DNA of 64,000 bases. Origin: Pseudomonas sp. B33.4. GTDB lineage: Bacteria > Pseudomonadota > Gammaproteobacteria > Pseudomonadales > Pseudomonadaceae. Positions 40,908 through 50,417 of the stretch are shown piece by piece (position 1 is the stretch's first letter; each line of letters opens with the position of its first letter). Location of the stretch: positions 6,396,001 through 6,460,000 of the forward strand of contig NZ_CP140706.1 of the NCBI RefSeq assembly GCF_034555375.1, read 5' to 3'. The position numbers and the translations under genes are program-made. The notes below the pieces were generated by a model. That model saw only the letters and a list, made by a program, of their open reading frames with translations. It was not told where the DNA came from and searched no databases.

Positions 40908-43565
40908 TCAGGCGAACTCGCAGGTCACGCTGGCTTCGCCGTCGAGCGTAGCGTGCACACGCTTGAGGCTTTCGCCGGTGGCCATGGCGTCGAGCAGACG
41001 ATCCGCCACCAGCGGCAGCACGTGCTGATCGAGCAGATGGTCGATCAGGCGCGCACCGCTTTCGCTCTGCGTGCAACGCTCGGACAGGTGATCGACAAGG
41101 TTCTGGCACCAGCTGAAATCCAGCTGACGACGGTTGAGGCGCTCGCCGAGACGACCGAGTTTGATCTCGATCAGCTCGCGCAGCACCGGGCCGCCGACCG
41201 GGTAGTACGGCACCACTTTCATCCGCGCCAGCAGCGCCGGTTTGAAGTGTTTGCTGAGCACCGGGCGAATGGTTTCTTCGAGGACTTCAGCAGTCGGGCG
41301 TGCGCCGTTTTCGCAGAGGTCGCTGATCTTGTCGCTGCCGAGGTTCGAGGTCATCAGGATCAACGTGTTGCGGAAGTCGATCTCGCGACCTTCGCCGTCG
41401 TTGGCCACGCCTTTGTCGAAGATTTGGTAGAACAGGTTGAGCACGTCCGGGTCAGCCTTCTCGACTTCATCGAGCAGCACCACCGAGTAAGGTTTCTGCC
41501 GCACGGCTTCGGTGAGCATGCCGCCCTCGCCGTAACCGACGTAGCCTGGCGGTGCACCGATCAGACGGGAAACGGTGTGCTTCTCCTGAAACTCGGACAT
41601 GTTGATGGTGGTGATGAAACGATCACCGCCGTACAGCAAGTCAGCGAGGGCCAGTGCGGTTTCGGTTTTACCGACGCCGCTCGGGCCGACCAGCAGGAAC
41701 ACGCCGACCGGTGCGTCAGGTTTATTCAGGCCGGCAGCGGTGGCGCGCATCGAGCGGTCCAGTGCGTGCACGGCTTGTTCCTGACCACGGATGCGCGTGC
41801 GCAGGTCGGTGGCGAAACTGGCGACTTTGGCGTTGTGCTCACGGGCCAATTGCGCCAATGGCACACCGGTCCAGGCGCTGATCACTTCGGCGACCAGACG
41901 CGGGCACACTTCGAAGCTGACCAGACGTTCTTTGACTTGGGCGGCAGTCAGTGCACTGTGGGTTTCGTTGAGCTGGGCTTCCAGCGCTTCGACGCTTTGG
42001 CCTTCTTCAACCTCAGCGGAGACGGTTTCGATCACGGTGCCTTCGGCGTCTTCTTCAACGGTGACCACTGGCTCGACCGCAGCAGCTTCGCGGGCCTTGG
42101 CCAGTTGCTGACGCAGTTCCAGCAGGCGCTCGGCCAGTTGCTTCTGTTCAGTCCACAGGGTTTCCAGCGCGACCATTTCAGTTTCGGCTTCGTCGAGACG
42201 CGCTTCCAGAGCATCCAGCGCTTCGTGGTCGATCAGCAGACCGGCCTCGGCATCGCGACGCAGGGCCTGACGCTGACGGCCACCTTCAGCCAGTTCGCCA
42301 CGCAGGCGCTCAAGGCTTTCCGGGGCGGCGGCGAGGCTGATGCGTACGCGGGCGCAAGCGGTGTCGAGCACATCGACGGCTTTGTCCGGCAGTTGCCGAC
42401 CGGCCAGATAACGGGCGGACAGCTCAGCCGCCGAGACCACCGCGTCATCACGCAGGTAGATGCCGTGGCTCTTCTCGTAAACCTGGGCCAGACCACGGAG
42501 GATGGTCACCGCTTCGCTAACGGTCGGTTCGTGCAGTTGCACCGGTTGGAAACGACGGGCCAGCGCCGGGTCTTTCTCGAAGTATTTCTTGTACTCGGCC
42601 CAGGTGGTCGCGGCGATGGTGCGCAGTTCGCCACGGGCGAGTGCCGGTTTCAGCAGGTTGGCCGCATCGGAACCGCCAGCGTTGCCGCCCGCGCCGATCA
42701 AAGTGTGGGCTTCGTCGATGAACAGAATGATCGGTTTCGGCGAGGCTTTGACTTCGTCGATCACGCCTTTGAGACGACGCTCGAACTCACCTTTGACGCT
42801 GGCGCCGGCCTGCAGCAGGCCCATGTCCAGCGACAGCAGCTCAACGCCTTTGAGCACTTGCGGCACTTCACCGGCAGCGATGCGCGAAGCCAGACCTTCA
42901 ACGATGGCGGTCTTGCCGACACCGGCCTCACCAACGACGATCGGGTTGTTCTTGCGGCGACGGGCGAGGATGTCGACCATCTGCCGGATCGCGCCATCAC
43001 GGCACAGCACCGGGTCGAGTTTGCCGTCACGGGCCTGTTGGGTCAGGTTGTGGGTGAAGCGCTGCAGCAGCGATTCGCCCTGCGCGGCTGGTTTGCCGTT
43101 GGCCGCCGGTTGCTCATGTTGCGACAGGGCAAATTCCTTCAGGCGATCGATGTTCAGTTTGGCGAGCAGCGGCTGATAACGGCTGCCGGCGTAGCGCATC
43201 GGATTGCGCAGCAGCGCAAGGATCAGTGCGGCATCTTCAACCTGGGTCTGGCCCAGTTCGAGGTTGGCCACCAGCAGCGCGTCTTGCAGCCACTGCACCA
43301 GCTCCGGGGCGAACACCGGGTTGCGCGAGGCGCTGTGTTCAACCCGCGATTGCAGCGCGGCACTCAGTTCGCCGGCATCGACGTCGGCATCTTGCAGCGC
43401 GCGTGTGAGCAAACCGTTCGGACGCTCGAGCAGGCCGAGCATCAGATCTTCGACGAGGATCTTGCTGCCGCCACGGGCCACGCAACGCTCGGCCGAACGC
43501 TCCAGATCACGACGGGTTTCGGCGTCCAGCGCCTGGATGAGTTGTTGCAGGTCTACGTTGATCAT
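40908..43565 (-). CDS. tssH: T6SS sheath-disassembly ATPase TssH (ClpV)
   Basis: An 885-aa AAA+ unfoldase that recycles contracted TssBC sheath. An N-terminal Clp repeat domain is followed by AAA1 with Walker A GEAGVGKT from residue 212, a coiled-coil M domain (about 410-510) and AAA2 with GPSGVGKT from residue 627. Full length. Confidence 0.96.
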   Translation of the reverse strand: MINVDLQQLIQALDAETRRDLERSAERCVARGGSKILVEDLMLGLLERPNGLLTRALQDADVDAGELSAALQSRVEHSASRNPVFAPELVQWLQDALLVANLELGQTQVEDAALILALLRNPMRYAGSRYQPLLAKLNIDRLKEFALSQHEQPAANGKPAAQGESLLQRFTHNLTQQARDGKLDPVLCRDGAIRQMVDILARRRKNNPIVVGEAGVGKTAIVEGLASRIAAGEVPQVLKGVELLSLDMGLLQAGASVKGEFERRLKGVIDEVKASPKPIILFIDEAHTLIGAGGNAGGSDAANLLKPALARGELRTIAATTWAEYKKYFEKDPALARRFQPVQLHEPTVSEAVTILRGLAQVYEKSHGIYLRDDAVVSAAELSARYLAGRQLPDKAVDVLDTACARVRISLAAAPESLERLRGELAEGGRQRQALRRDAEAGLLIDHEALDALEARLDEAETEMVALETLWTEQKQLAERLLELRQQLAKAREAAAVEPVVTVEEDAEGTVIETVSAEVEEGQSVEALEAQLNETHSALTAAQVKERLVSFEVCPRLVAEVISAWTGVPLAQLAREHNAKVASFATDLRTRIRGQEQAVHALDRSMRATAAGLNKPDAPVGVFLLVGPSGVGKTETALALADLLYGGDRFITTINMSEFQEKHTVSRLIGAPPGYVGYGEGGMLTEAVRQKPYSVVLLDEVEKADPDVLNLFYQIFDKGVANDGEGREIDFRNTLILMTSNLGSDKISDLCENGARPTAEVLEETIRPVLSKHFKPALLARMKVVPYYPVGGPVLRELIEIKLGRLGERLNRRQLDFSWCQNLVDHLSERCTQSESGARLIDHLLDQHVLPLVADRLLDAMATGESLKRVHATLDGEASVTCEFA

Positions 43566-43576
43566 GGCTCACGTCC

Positions 43577-44584
43577 TTAATGAATTTTGCTGCCCAGGGT
43601 CACCACGCCGTCCGCTTTCTCGCGGCCCAGCCAACTGGTCCAACCGAGGCGACAGGCGTTCTGCTCACCGATGCGCAGTTCGCGGATTTCTTCCTGGCGC
43701 AACACCAGGCGGATGTCGTAATCGAGCGGGTCACGCAGGGTGAACCGCACCAGCGCGCAGAGCGGCTGGTAACCAAAACCGATCGGCAGGAATTCATGGA
43801 ATCGCTGCCAGTTGAGTTCGGTGATGTGAATGCGGAATTTGCCGCTGCGGTCGCGCACGTTTTCGCCGAGCACCAGGTCTTCGCCGAGCAGGCTGTTGGC
43901 GCGGCCCAAACGATTGCGCTGCTCTTCGAGAATTTCTACGCGGCGCTCGATGCACTGCTCAATGACCAGGTCTTCGTGCTTGAAGTAGTAACGCAGCACG
44001 GCTTCGATCAGCGCCGCCGAGTGCGCCCGCAAGCTGAGCAAACCGAGGTACGGCAGCAGGCGTTTCCAGTTGAGTTCCTTGGCCTTGCGGATCTCGTCGC
44101 CGCCCAGACCGATCAGGGCGAACAGCTGCGAGGAGAACGGGTCAATCGCGCCGCTCTGGAAGCTTGCGCGATAGCGATATTTGCGCCAGATCGGCAGCAT
44201 CAGCCGTTGCAGGCGATGGTGGAACAGGTCGAGGAAATTGCGCGTCGGGTTGCCGTCCTCGCTGTCGCCCAAGGCTTGTTCGCCGTAGAACGCCGGCAAC
44301 GGCGAGCCGGAACCCACCAGGCCGATCAGGTTGAAACGCATGCGCGCGCGCATCTGCCCGTGCTCTTCGAAAAACTCGACGCGATCGACGTCGCTGCGCG
44401 GAAAGCCCAGGCTCGGGTTGGCCTGGAACTCGACGTGGTCGTACAGATCGTCTTCGCTCAGGTGCGGGTGTGCCTCGCGCAGCCGGTCGATCACCAGCAG
44501 CACGGCCTGAAACAGCGAGTACTCGCGTATTACCTTGGTCAGCCCGCTTAAAGCAGGGGCTGCAGGCCCATACGTGGTGTCCAT
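43577..44584 (-). CDS. tssG: T6SS baseplate protein TssG
   Basis: A 335-aa protein with the family pattern VRFRANPSLGFPRSDV-like (here VEFQANPSLGFPRSDVD), LFHHRLQRLMLPIWRKYRY and a C-terminal RFTLRDPLDYDIRLVL. It binds TssF and TssK in the wedge. It overlaps the tssF end by 37 nt, so they are translated together. Confidence 0.95.
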   Translation of the reverse strand: MDTTYGPAAPALSGLTKVIREYSLFQAVLLVIDRLREAHPHLSEDDLYDHVEFQANPSLGFPRSDVDRVEFFEEHGQMRARMRFNLIGLVGSGSPLPAFYGEQALGDSEDGNPTRNFLDLFHHRLQRLMLPIWRKYRYRASFQSGAIDPFSSQLFALIGLGGDEIRKAKELNWKRLLPYLGLLSLRAHSAALIEAVLRYYFKHEDLVIEQCIERRVEILEEQRNRLGRANSLLGEDLVLGENVRDRSGKFRIHITELNWQRFHEFLPIGFGYQPLCALVRFTLRDPLDYDIRLVLRQEEIRELRIGEQNACRLGWTSWLGREKADGVVTLGSKIH

Positions 44585-46335
44585 TGGTACACCTCTCCCT
44601 GTGTGCTTTTTACGCGCAGTTCATGGAATGAATTGAGACTGGCGTAAAGCGCGAAAAACTCGTTAAGAACCGAAGCGAAGACGAACAGGTCGCCTTCGCC
44701 GATATACCCTTCCGGGTCGATGGTCAGTTCGGTGCGCAAACCGCGCACCGGTAGCCCACGGTGCAAGCGGTCAACGTGGTGATGCTTGATGTGCTTGAGG
44801 CCGCCGAGCAGGCGTTTGCTGACCTTCTCCGCGTGCTGGTCGTAGTAGCGCGGCAGGTCGTAGGTTTCGAGAATCACCTTCAACGCATTGACGTCGGCCA
44901 GCGACAGATAGTTAAGCGACATGTTGCTGATCAGCTTCCACAGGAAGTCACGGTTCAGCGGTGGCGCGAAGCTCGACGTGGCCGGGGTGATGTTGCGGAA
45001 ACTCAAGAACTCGGGCGTCTCTTCGCAGGCCATGCAGATGTCGCCGAGCTTGAGCTTGCGCGGCAGGTTCTGGTTGGTGCAGATCAGCTCGATCGACAGG
45101 GTTTCGTGGGCTTCGGTGTGGCGGATGCCGAAGCTCAGGTAGGTGTCGAGGCCGTCGTGCAGCAAGGACGAGCGCTGGCGGATGCTGTAGTGCGGACGGC
45201 TGTTGGGCACGTCGAAACTCGGGTCGTGCTCGAAGGATTCGAACGGCACGTACTCCTGATAACCGAGGCCGCCGGGCTTCCAGCCGGTCACGGTTTCCAC
45301 CGAGAACACGCCGCAGTTTTCCAGATCGTATTCCGCTGGCAGCAACAGGTACTCGTCCTGCTTGCCATCGAGGCGAATCGGCAGTGCATCGTGGGCGAAC
45401 AGGTTGGCAATCGGCGTGCAGAACAGCTTCACGTTATCCAGGGTCGGCCGCATACGCATGATGCCGCTCTTGCGAATATCGAAGCGCAATTCCAGGCCGC
45501 GCATCTGCTTGAGCGTGTCTTCCGGCAGCGCATTGATGATGTCCAGACCGTTGACGTCGACGAACAGGAATTTGTCCTGGAAGGCGAAGTATTCCTGCAG
45601 GTAGCGATAGCCGCGGAAGGTGTTCAGCGGATACGGGATCAACGCTTCTTCTTCGGCAAAGCCCACCGGTTTGACCCGGTCACCGGGAATCTTGAACGCC
45701 ATCGGCTTGCCGCTGACGCCATCGATTGGCTTGCCAGCGCCGTCGAGCGGGATCAGCTCGATACCTTCAAGGTTGCGCAGCAAGCTCAGGTAGAGCATCT
45801 GGCTGATATAGCGCTCACCGGCAAAGTGCAGACGCAGTTTGCTCAGTTCCAGCTCACCGAGGTGGCCGTCGGCGCTCATTTCCAGACGCAGGCTGAGCAG
45901 CGAGCCGTCGCCCTTCACCGAGTAGTTCAGCGCAGCCAGATCCAGCGGCAACACGTCGGTCGGGTAGCAGGTGCGGAAGCGGCAACGCACGTCTTCGATC
46001 GGTTTGCTTTCAATCGGCGTATCACGCTCGACGCGCAACGCCGGCCCGGATCGCTTGAGCGGATCGAACTGCAAAATGCTGAACGCCGGCAGCGGGCGCA
46101 TGTAGTTCGGCCACAGCAATTGCATCAGCGAATGGCTGAGTTCCGGCAGCTCGTCATCGAGCTTCTGGCGCAGACGCCCAGTCAGAAACGCAAAGCCTTC
46201 GAGCAACCGCTCCACGTCCGGATCCCGCCCGGCCTGCCCCAGATACGGTGCCAGCGCCGGACTACGCTCGGCGAAACGGCGACCGAGTTGGCGCAGTGCG
46301 GTGAGTTCGCTTTGGTAGTAGTGGTTAAACGACAC
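44548..46335 (-). CDS. tssF: T6SS baseplate protein TssF
   Basis: A 595-aa protein with the conserved N-terminus NHYYQSELTALRQLGRRFAE and DPDVERLLEGFAFLTGRLRQK. Starts at a GTG with AGGTAA in front. It is part of the TssEFG wedge. Upstream lie the PAAR and three small membrane genes instead of tssE directly. Confidence 0.95.
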   Translation of the reverse strand: MSFNHYYQSELTALRQLGRRFAERSPALAPYLGQAGRDPDVERLLEGFAFLTGRLRQKLDDELPELSHSLMQLLWPNYMRPLPAFSILQFDPLKRSGPALRVERDTPIESKPIEDVRCRFRTCYPTDVLPLDLAALNYSVKGDGSLLSLRLEMSADGHLGELELSKLRLHFAGERYISQMLYLSLLRNLEGIELIPLDGAGKPIDGVSGKPMAFKIPGDRVKPVGFAEEEALIPYPLNTFRGYRYLQEYFAFQDKFLFVDVNGLDIINALPEDTLKQMRGLELRFDIRKSGIMRMRPTLDNVKLFCTPIANLFAHDALPIRLDGKQDEYLLLPAEYDLENCGVFSVETVTGWKPGGLGYQEYVPFESFEHDPSFDVPNSRPHYSIRQRSSLLHDGLDTYLSFGIRHTEAHETLSIELICTNQNLPRKLKLGDICMACEETPEFLSFRNITPATSSFAPPLNRDFLWKLISNMSLNYLSLADVNALKVILETYDLPRYYDQHAEKVSKRLLGGLKHIKHHHVDRLHRGLPVRGLRTELTIDPEGYIGEGDLFVFASVLNEFFALYASLNSFHELRVKSTQGEVYQWTPRMGLQPLL

Positions 46336-46362
46336 GGGTTACCTGCCTGGTATTGAAACGCA

Positions 46363-46788
46363 TCAAAAAAATATCCTGTAGAGCGCGACCGTCACGCCGG
46401 CGCAGAAATAACCGCCAATCAGCAGGAACGGCACAATCGAGATCCAGCCGTACGCCATGTAGGCATCACTGAGCTGACCGACAACCAGACTGAGCAGGCC
46501 ATACAGCATCCATGGCACGGCGTAGAACGGGATGAACTTCACCGGCGCCCACCAAACCATCCGCAGTGCCTGTTGCTCGTTGCGGCTCTGCGCCGATCGG
46601 GACATCCATAGCGAAAAACCCAAAAGCCCGGGAATTCCCCACCACAACAGGTACTGCCAATAAATCCCGGACGACTCGGGTGTTGAATACTCGCCACTCC
46701 ACAGGTCATAGGAACTGATCACCAACACCGCCAGCAGTGGCCACCACAAGGCCGCCATGAAGAAGCTCAGTTGCGCACGACTAAGCAT
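46363..46788 (-). CDS. Small integral membrane protein within the T6SS operon (1)
   Basis: A 141-aa protein with about four hydrophobic helices (LSFFMAALWWPLLAVLVISSY, YWQYLLWWGIPGLLGFSLWM, VKFIPFYAVPWMLYGLLSLVV, WISIVPFLLIGGYFCAGVTVAL). No family is recognised. It overlaps its upstream neighbour by 8 nt, so it belongs to the unit PAAR-47194-46781-46363. It might be an immunity protein for an inner-membrane-acting effector or an accessory part. Confidence 0.75.
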   Translation of the reverse strand: MLSRAQLSFFMAALWWPLLAVLVISSYDLWSGEYSTPESSGIYWQYLLWWGIPGLLGFSLWMSRSAQSRNEQQALRMVWWAPVKFIPFYAVPWMLYGLLSLVVGQLSDAYMAYGWISIVPFLLIGGYFCAGVTVALYRIFF

Positions 46789-47197
46789 GAGCAGGGCTCG
46801 CAGGCGACGTCTGCCGCATCAGCGCAAGTCTTTCCCAACGCAGTTCAATCACCTGCGTGAGCAGAATCGCCAACAACGTGACTCCGCCTTGGGCCACGGT
46901 GTAGAACAGCGCACGTAGCGGGTTGTCCGGCACCATCATGAACAGAATCCAGGCAACCATCAGTGCGAGCAAACCGAGCTTGGCCCACAGGTTCGGGATG
47001 ATCGCGGCCAGCGCGTTTATGCCAAAAAATATGTAGATGAACATGTAGTGAGCGATGCCAATCGCCACGCCACGGGTGGTGAATCCGCCGTTGAAGGCCT
47101 TATAGGCCACAACCACTGCGTTATTCAGAAACACGTAGGCCACGCATCCCGCCGCGTGAATCGCCAGACAGAGTGCAAGACGCGCGTAGATATTCAT
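46781..47197 (-). CDS. Small integral membrane protein within the T6SS operon (2)
   Basis: A 138-aa protein with four hydrophobic segments (LALCLAIHAAGCVAYVFLN, IAHYMFIYIFFGINALAAII, LGLLALMVAWILFMMV, GGVTLLAILLTQVI). It overlaps the next gene by 8 nt and the previous one by ATGA. No homologue is recognised. The topology is similar to its neighbour at 46363, but the sequences do not obviously align. Confidence 0.75.
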   Translation of the reverse strand: MNIYARLALCLAIHAAGCVAYVFLNNAVVVAYKAFNGGFTTRGVAIGIAHYMFIYIFFGINALAAIIPNLWAKLGLLALMVAWILFMMVPDNPLRALFYTVAQGGVTLLAILLTQVIELRWERLALMRQTSPASPAHA

Positions 47198-47571
47198 CGC
47201 TGCGCCACTCCCTGTTTTTTCGGCGTGATCGCCATCGCCGAATACACATAGAGTTCGACGCCGTCGTAGCCGCCGATGGCGGTAGCGCTCAACGGATAGC
47301 TGTCCCGTGTGCCGTATCGAACCCAGCCCTCAGTCCACATTCCGCCACTCTCGTGGCGAATCTCGACGTAATAGTCCGGCGCCTCGTTCCTGGTAACTTC
47401 AACGAATACCCCGCCATCCTCGGCGCCAACCCACAACGCGTTGGGATGAGCGAACAGCTTTGGTTCGGTCGAGCTTTCCATTCGCAACAGCAGCGCGAAG
47501 CCGACCAGAATCGCCAGCAAACCGACCGAGCTGAGAAAAGCGATGAGACATTGCCAGGCTCTGAGTTTCAT
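47194..47571 (-). CDS. Membrane-anchored protein downstream of PAAR
   Basis: A 125-aa protein with one N-terminal hydrophobic segment (LIAFLSSVGLLAILVGFALLL) and a ~90-residue periplasmic or extracytoplasmic domain (GVFVEVTRNEAPDYYVEIR, GGMWTEGWVRYGT). ATG 47571 gives the cleanest start; a GTG at 47643 is possible. It follows the PAAR gene by 90 nt. The function is unknown. Confidence 0.68.
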   Translation of the reverse strand: MKLRAWQCLIAFLSSVGLLAILVGFALLLRMESSTEPKLFAHPNALWVGAEDGGVFVEVTRNEAPDYYVEIRHESGGMWTEGWVRYGTRDSYPLSATAIGGYDGVELYVYSAMAITPKKQGVAQR

Positions 47572-47661
47572 CGAGCCGACCCGAACATGTGCGTCATGGA
47601 CAGAACGCCCCGCTATCGACTGTCCATGAACGAACAACGCCACTCAGGTGTTTCTTAGTCA

Positions 47662-47952
47662 TCAGCTCGACCCTGGCGAATTGCCGATAATCACCGTCCC
47701 GGAACCTGCCGTGACCTTGTTGCCGTGAATACCAACCGAACCCACGGTCGCGGCCGCTTTGCCGTTAATCAACACCGTGGTCGCCAGATCGCCGACCATC
47801 GCACCACCACACGCCGAGGCATCGCCTTGGCGGGCGGCCGCGAGGCCATCGAAGAATACGTCGCCGGAACCGGCGGCGATCGGGTTGGTACCGTGGCCTG
47901 GAAGTGGGCAAGCGGTGGGGTCGGATACGCGTGCTGCGGGTTTGCCAGACAT
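47662..47952 (-). CDS. PAAR-domain spike-tip protein
   Basis: A 96-aa stand-alone PAAR protein (ARVSDPTACPLPGHGTNPI, GSGDVFFDGLAAARQGD, ACGGAMVGD, INGKAAATVGS, GTVIIG). It sharpens the VgrG spike and can carry effectors. No toxin extension is present. It lies 11 nt from tssE, an unusual place for PAAR in an HSI-II-like operon. Confidence 0.93.
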   Translation of the reverse strand: MSGKPAARVSDPTACPLPGHGTNPIAAGSGDVFFDGLAAARQGDASACGGAMVGDLATTVLINGKAAATVGSVGIHGNKVTAGSGTVIIGNSPGSS

Positions 47953-47963
47953 CGGGGATCTCC

Positions 47964-48371
47964 TTAGGTGACCTTCACTTGTCCGCTGCCATCCAGGCGC
48001 GCGGAAAAACTGACCTGACGCTTGAACCCTTCAACTTCCAGCAGGCCTTCGATGCTGAAGGCCAGGCGCAGTTGATCGTGGTCACGCGGCAGGGAAATGA
48101 CACGCACGTTGCTCAGGCGCGGCTCGTAGGCTTCGATGAAGTTTTCGATGGCCAGACGGGCCTGACTCAGGGAGTCGTGCAGGCTCAGACGCATGTCATT
48201 GAGATCGGGCAACCCGTAGTCGGCCAGCGTTTGCACGCTGCCGGCCCGGGTGCTGAGCATTTTGGCCAGATGGGCAGCCACTGACGCCATGGCACAAGCC
48301 TCAAGGCTATTGCCCTTGCGTAGTTGCGCGTCGCCGTTGAGGCGTTCGAACAGGCTGCCGTATCCGTCCAT
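47964..48371 (-). CDS. tssE: T6SS baseplate protein TssE
   Basis: A 135-aa gp25-like protein. Conserved segments are the N-terminal SLFERLNGD and LADYGLPDLNDM, followed by IENFIEAYEPRLSNVRV, the gp25/TssE signature. It starts sheath polymerisation. 9 nt after tssC. Confidence 0.95.
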   Translation of the reverse strand: MDGYGSLFERLNGDAQLRKGNSLEACAMASVAAHLAKMLSTRAGSVQTLADYGLPDLNDMRLSLHDSLSQARLAIENFIEAYEPRLSNVRVISLPRDHDQLRLAFSIEGLLEVEGFKRQVSFSARLDGSGQVKVT

Positions 48372-48380
48372 GAGTCGCTC

Positions 48381-49856
48381 TTACTCTTTGTCCAGCTTGC
48401 CAACCAGCGACAGGGTGAAATCGGCACCCATGTACTTGAAGTGCGGACGCACGTTCAAGCTCACGCGGTACCAGCCCGGCTCGCCTTCAACGTCGCTGAC
48501 GATCACTTGCGCAGCGCGCAGCGGACGACGGCCACGCACTTCGGCGCTCGGGTTTTCCTGGTCGGCAACGTACTGACGGATCCACTTGTTCAGTTCCAGC
48601 TCGAGGTCGGTACGTTCTTTCCACGAACCAAGTTGCTCGCGCTGCAGCACTTTCAAGTAGTGAGCCAGGCGGTTGACGATCATCATGTACGGCAGTTGGG
48701 TGCCGAGCTTGTAGTTCAGCTCTGCGGCCTTGCCTTCTGCGCTGATGCCGAAGAACTTCGGCTTCTGCACCGAACTCGCGGAGAAGAACGCCGCGTTATC
48801 GGAGCCTTTACGCATGGTCAGGGAGATGAAGCCTTCCTCGGCCAGTTCGTATTCACGACGGTCGGAAACCAGAACTTCAGTAGGGATCTTGGTTTCGATT
48901 TCGCCCATGCTTTCGAAGTGGTGCAACGGCAGATCTTCAACCGCGCCACCGCTCTGCGGGCCGATGATGTTCGGGCACCAGCGGAATTTGGCGAAGCTGT
49001 CGGTCAGCTTGGTGCCGAACGCGTAAGCAGTGTTGCCCCACAGGTAGTGCTCGTGGCTGTTGGCAACGGTTTCCTTGTACACGAACGATTTGACCGGGTT
49101 TTCTTCCGGATCGTACGGGTTACGCAGCAGGAAACGTGGCACGGTCAGGCCAACGTAGCGGGAGTCTTCCGAAGTACGGAAGCTCTGCCATTTGGCGAAT
49201 TGCGGGCCTTCGAAGTGGTCTTTCAGATCTTTCAGATCCGGCAGGCCGGTGAAGCTTTCCAGGCCGAAGAATTTCGGGCCGGCCGCAGCGATGAACGGCG
49301 CGTGGGACATGCACGAAACGCTGGCCACGTACTGCATCAGCTTGACGTCTGGCGAGCTTGGCGACATGTAGTAGTTGGCGATGATCGCGCCCACAGGCTG
49401 ACCACCGAACTGGCCGTATTCAGCGGTGTAGATGTGCTTGTACAGGCCCGACTGCATGACTTCCGGCGAATCTTCGAAATCGTCCAGCAGGTCTTCTTTC
49501 GAGACGTTGAGGATTTCGATCTTGATGTTTTCGCGGAAGTTGGTGCGATCGACCAGCAACTGCAGACCACGCCACGACGATTCCAGAGCCTGGAAGTCCG
49601 GGTGGTGCAGGATTTCATCCATCTGACGGCTGAGCTTGGCATCGATCTCGGCGATCATGCGGTCAACCATGGCCTTCTTGACCGGCTCACCGTTGTTCTG
49701 CGGCTTGAGCAGTTCTTCGATGAACGCCGACACACCGCGCTTGGCGATGTCGTAGGCTTCGTCGTCCGGAGTCAGACGGGTTTCGGCGATGATGCTGTCG
49801 AGAATGCTGTACTCGCCGTTGCCGGCGCTCTTCTCTTGTGCTGCGCTAGTGCTCAT
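48381..49856 (-). CDS. tssC: T6SS sheath large subunit TssC
   Basis: A 491-aa protein with HPDFQALESSWRGLQLLVDRT, FGGQPVGAIIANYY, RFLLRNPYD and NRLAHYLKVLQREQLGSW, all hallmarks of TssC/VipB. It forms the contractile sheath with TssB. Confidence 0.97.
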   Translation of the reverse strand: MSTSAAQEKSAGNGEYSILDSIIAETRLTPDDEAYDIAKRGVSAFIEELLKPQNNGEPVKKAMVDRMIAEIDAKLSRQMDEILHHPDFQALESSWRGLQLLVDRTNFRENIKIEILNVSKEDLLDDFEDSPEVMQSGLYKHIYTAEYGQFGGQPVGAIIANYYMSPSSPDVKLMQYVASVSCMSHAPFIAAAGPKFFGLESFTGLPDLKDLKDHFEGPQFAKWQSFRTSEDSRYVGLTVPRFLLRNPYDPEENPVKSFVYKETVANSHEHYLWGNTAYAFGTKLTDSFAKFRWCPNIIGPQSGGAVEDLPLHHFESMGEIETKIPTEVLVSDRREYELAEEGFISLTMRKGSDNAAFFSASSVQKPKFFGISAEGKAAELNYKLGTQLPYMMIVNRLAHYLKVLQREQLGSWKERTDLELELNKWIRQYVADQENPSAEVRGRRPLRAAQVIVSDVEGEPGWYRVSLNVRPHFKYMGADFTLSLVGKLDKE

Positions 49857-49881
49857 TGTGTTGGCTTCCTTGGCTGGAGTC

Positions 49882-50385
49882 TCAGGCGTCCGGGGCTGCG
49901 GCGTTCAGGCCCAGCTCACCGAGTACGCGACCGCGGGATTCGTCGTCGGCGAGCACGCCTTCGATCGCTTTACGGAACGCAGGTGCGTTACCCAGCGGGC
50001 CTTTGAGGGCCACCAGCGCATCGCGCAGTTCCATCAGTTTTTTCAGCTCAGGCACTTGCTCGACCAGGCTGGCCGGGTTGAAGTCCTTCATCGAATTGAC
50101 GCGCAGTTGCACAGCCAGCTCGTCGGCCTCGCCATCTTCCTGCAGACGGTTCGGCACGCTCAGCGTCAGACCCAGTTCTTGCTTGGCCAACACTTCGTCG
50201 AAGGTCATCTTGTCGATGCTGATCGGCTTGCGATCTTCGATTTTGCGATCGTCCTTGCGGTGGGTGTAGTCACCGATTGCCAGCAGCTTCAGCGGCAGTT
50301 CAATCTCTTCCTGAGCACCGCCGGTGGCGGGTTTGAAGGTGACGTTGATGCGTTCCTTGGGGGCTACCGAGCCTTCTTTGGCCAT
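49882..50385 (-). CDS. tssB: T6SS sheath small subunit TssB
   Basis: A 167-aa protein (MAKEGSVAPKERINVTFKPA, LPLKLLAIGDYT, VNSMKDFNPASLVEQVPEL) typical of TssB/VipA. ATG 50385 has AGGAGA 8 nt upstream; the earlier in-frame start at 50451 lies in the tssA 3' end. Confidence 0.97.
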   Translation of the reverse strand: MAKEGSVAPKERINVTFKPATGGAQEEIELPLKLLAIGDYTHRKDDRKIEDRKPISIDKMTFDEVLAKQELGLTLSVPNRLQEDGEADELAVQLRVNSMKDFNPASLVEQVPELKKLMELRDALVALKGPLGNAPAFRKAIEGVLADDESRGRVLGELGLNAAAPDA

Positions 50386-50417
50386 GGCTTTTCTCCTTGC
50401 GGTTGTGGCCCTGGGGC

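Noticed and set aside
40890..43580. 896-codon plus-strand open frame antisense to clpV
   Set aside because: It mirrors clpV in a shadow frame created by GC-rich third positions. Its translation shows low-complexity Gln/Ala/Val-rich sequence without domains.
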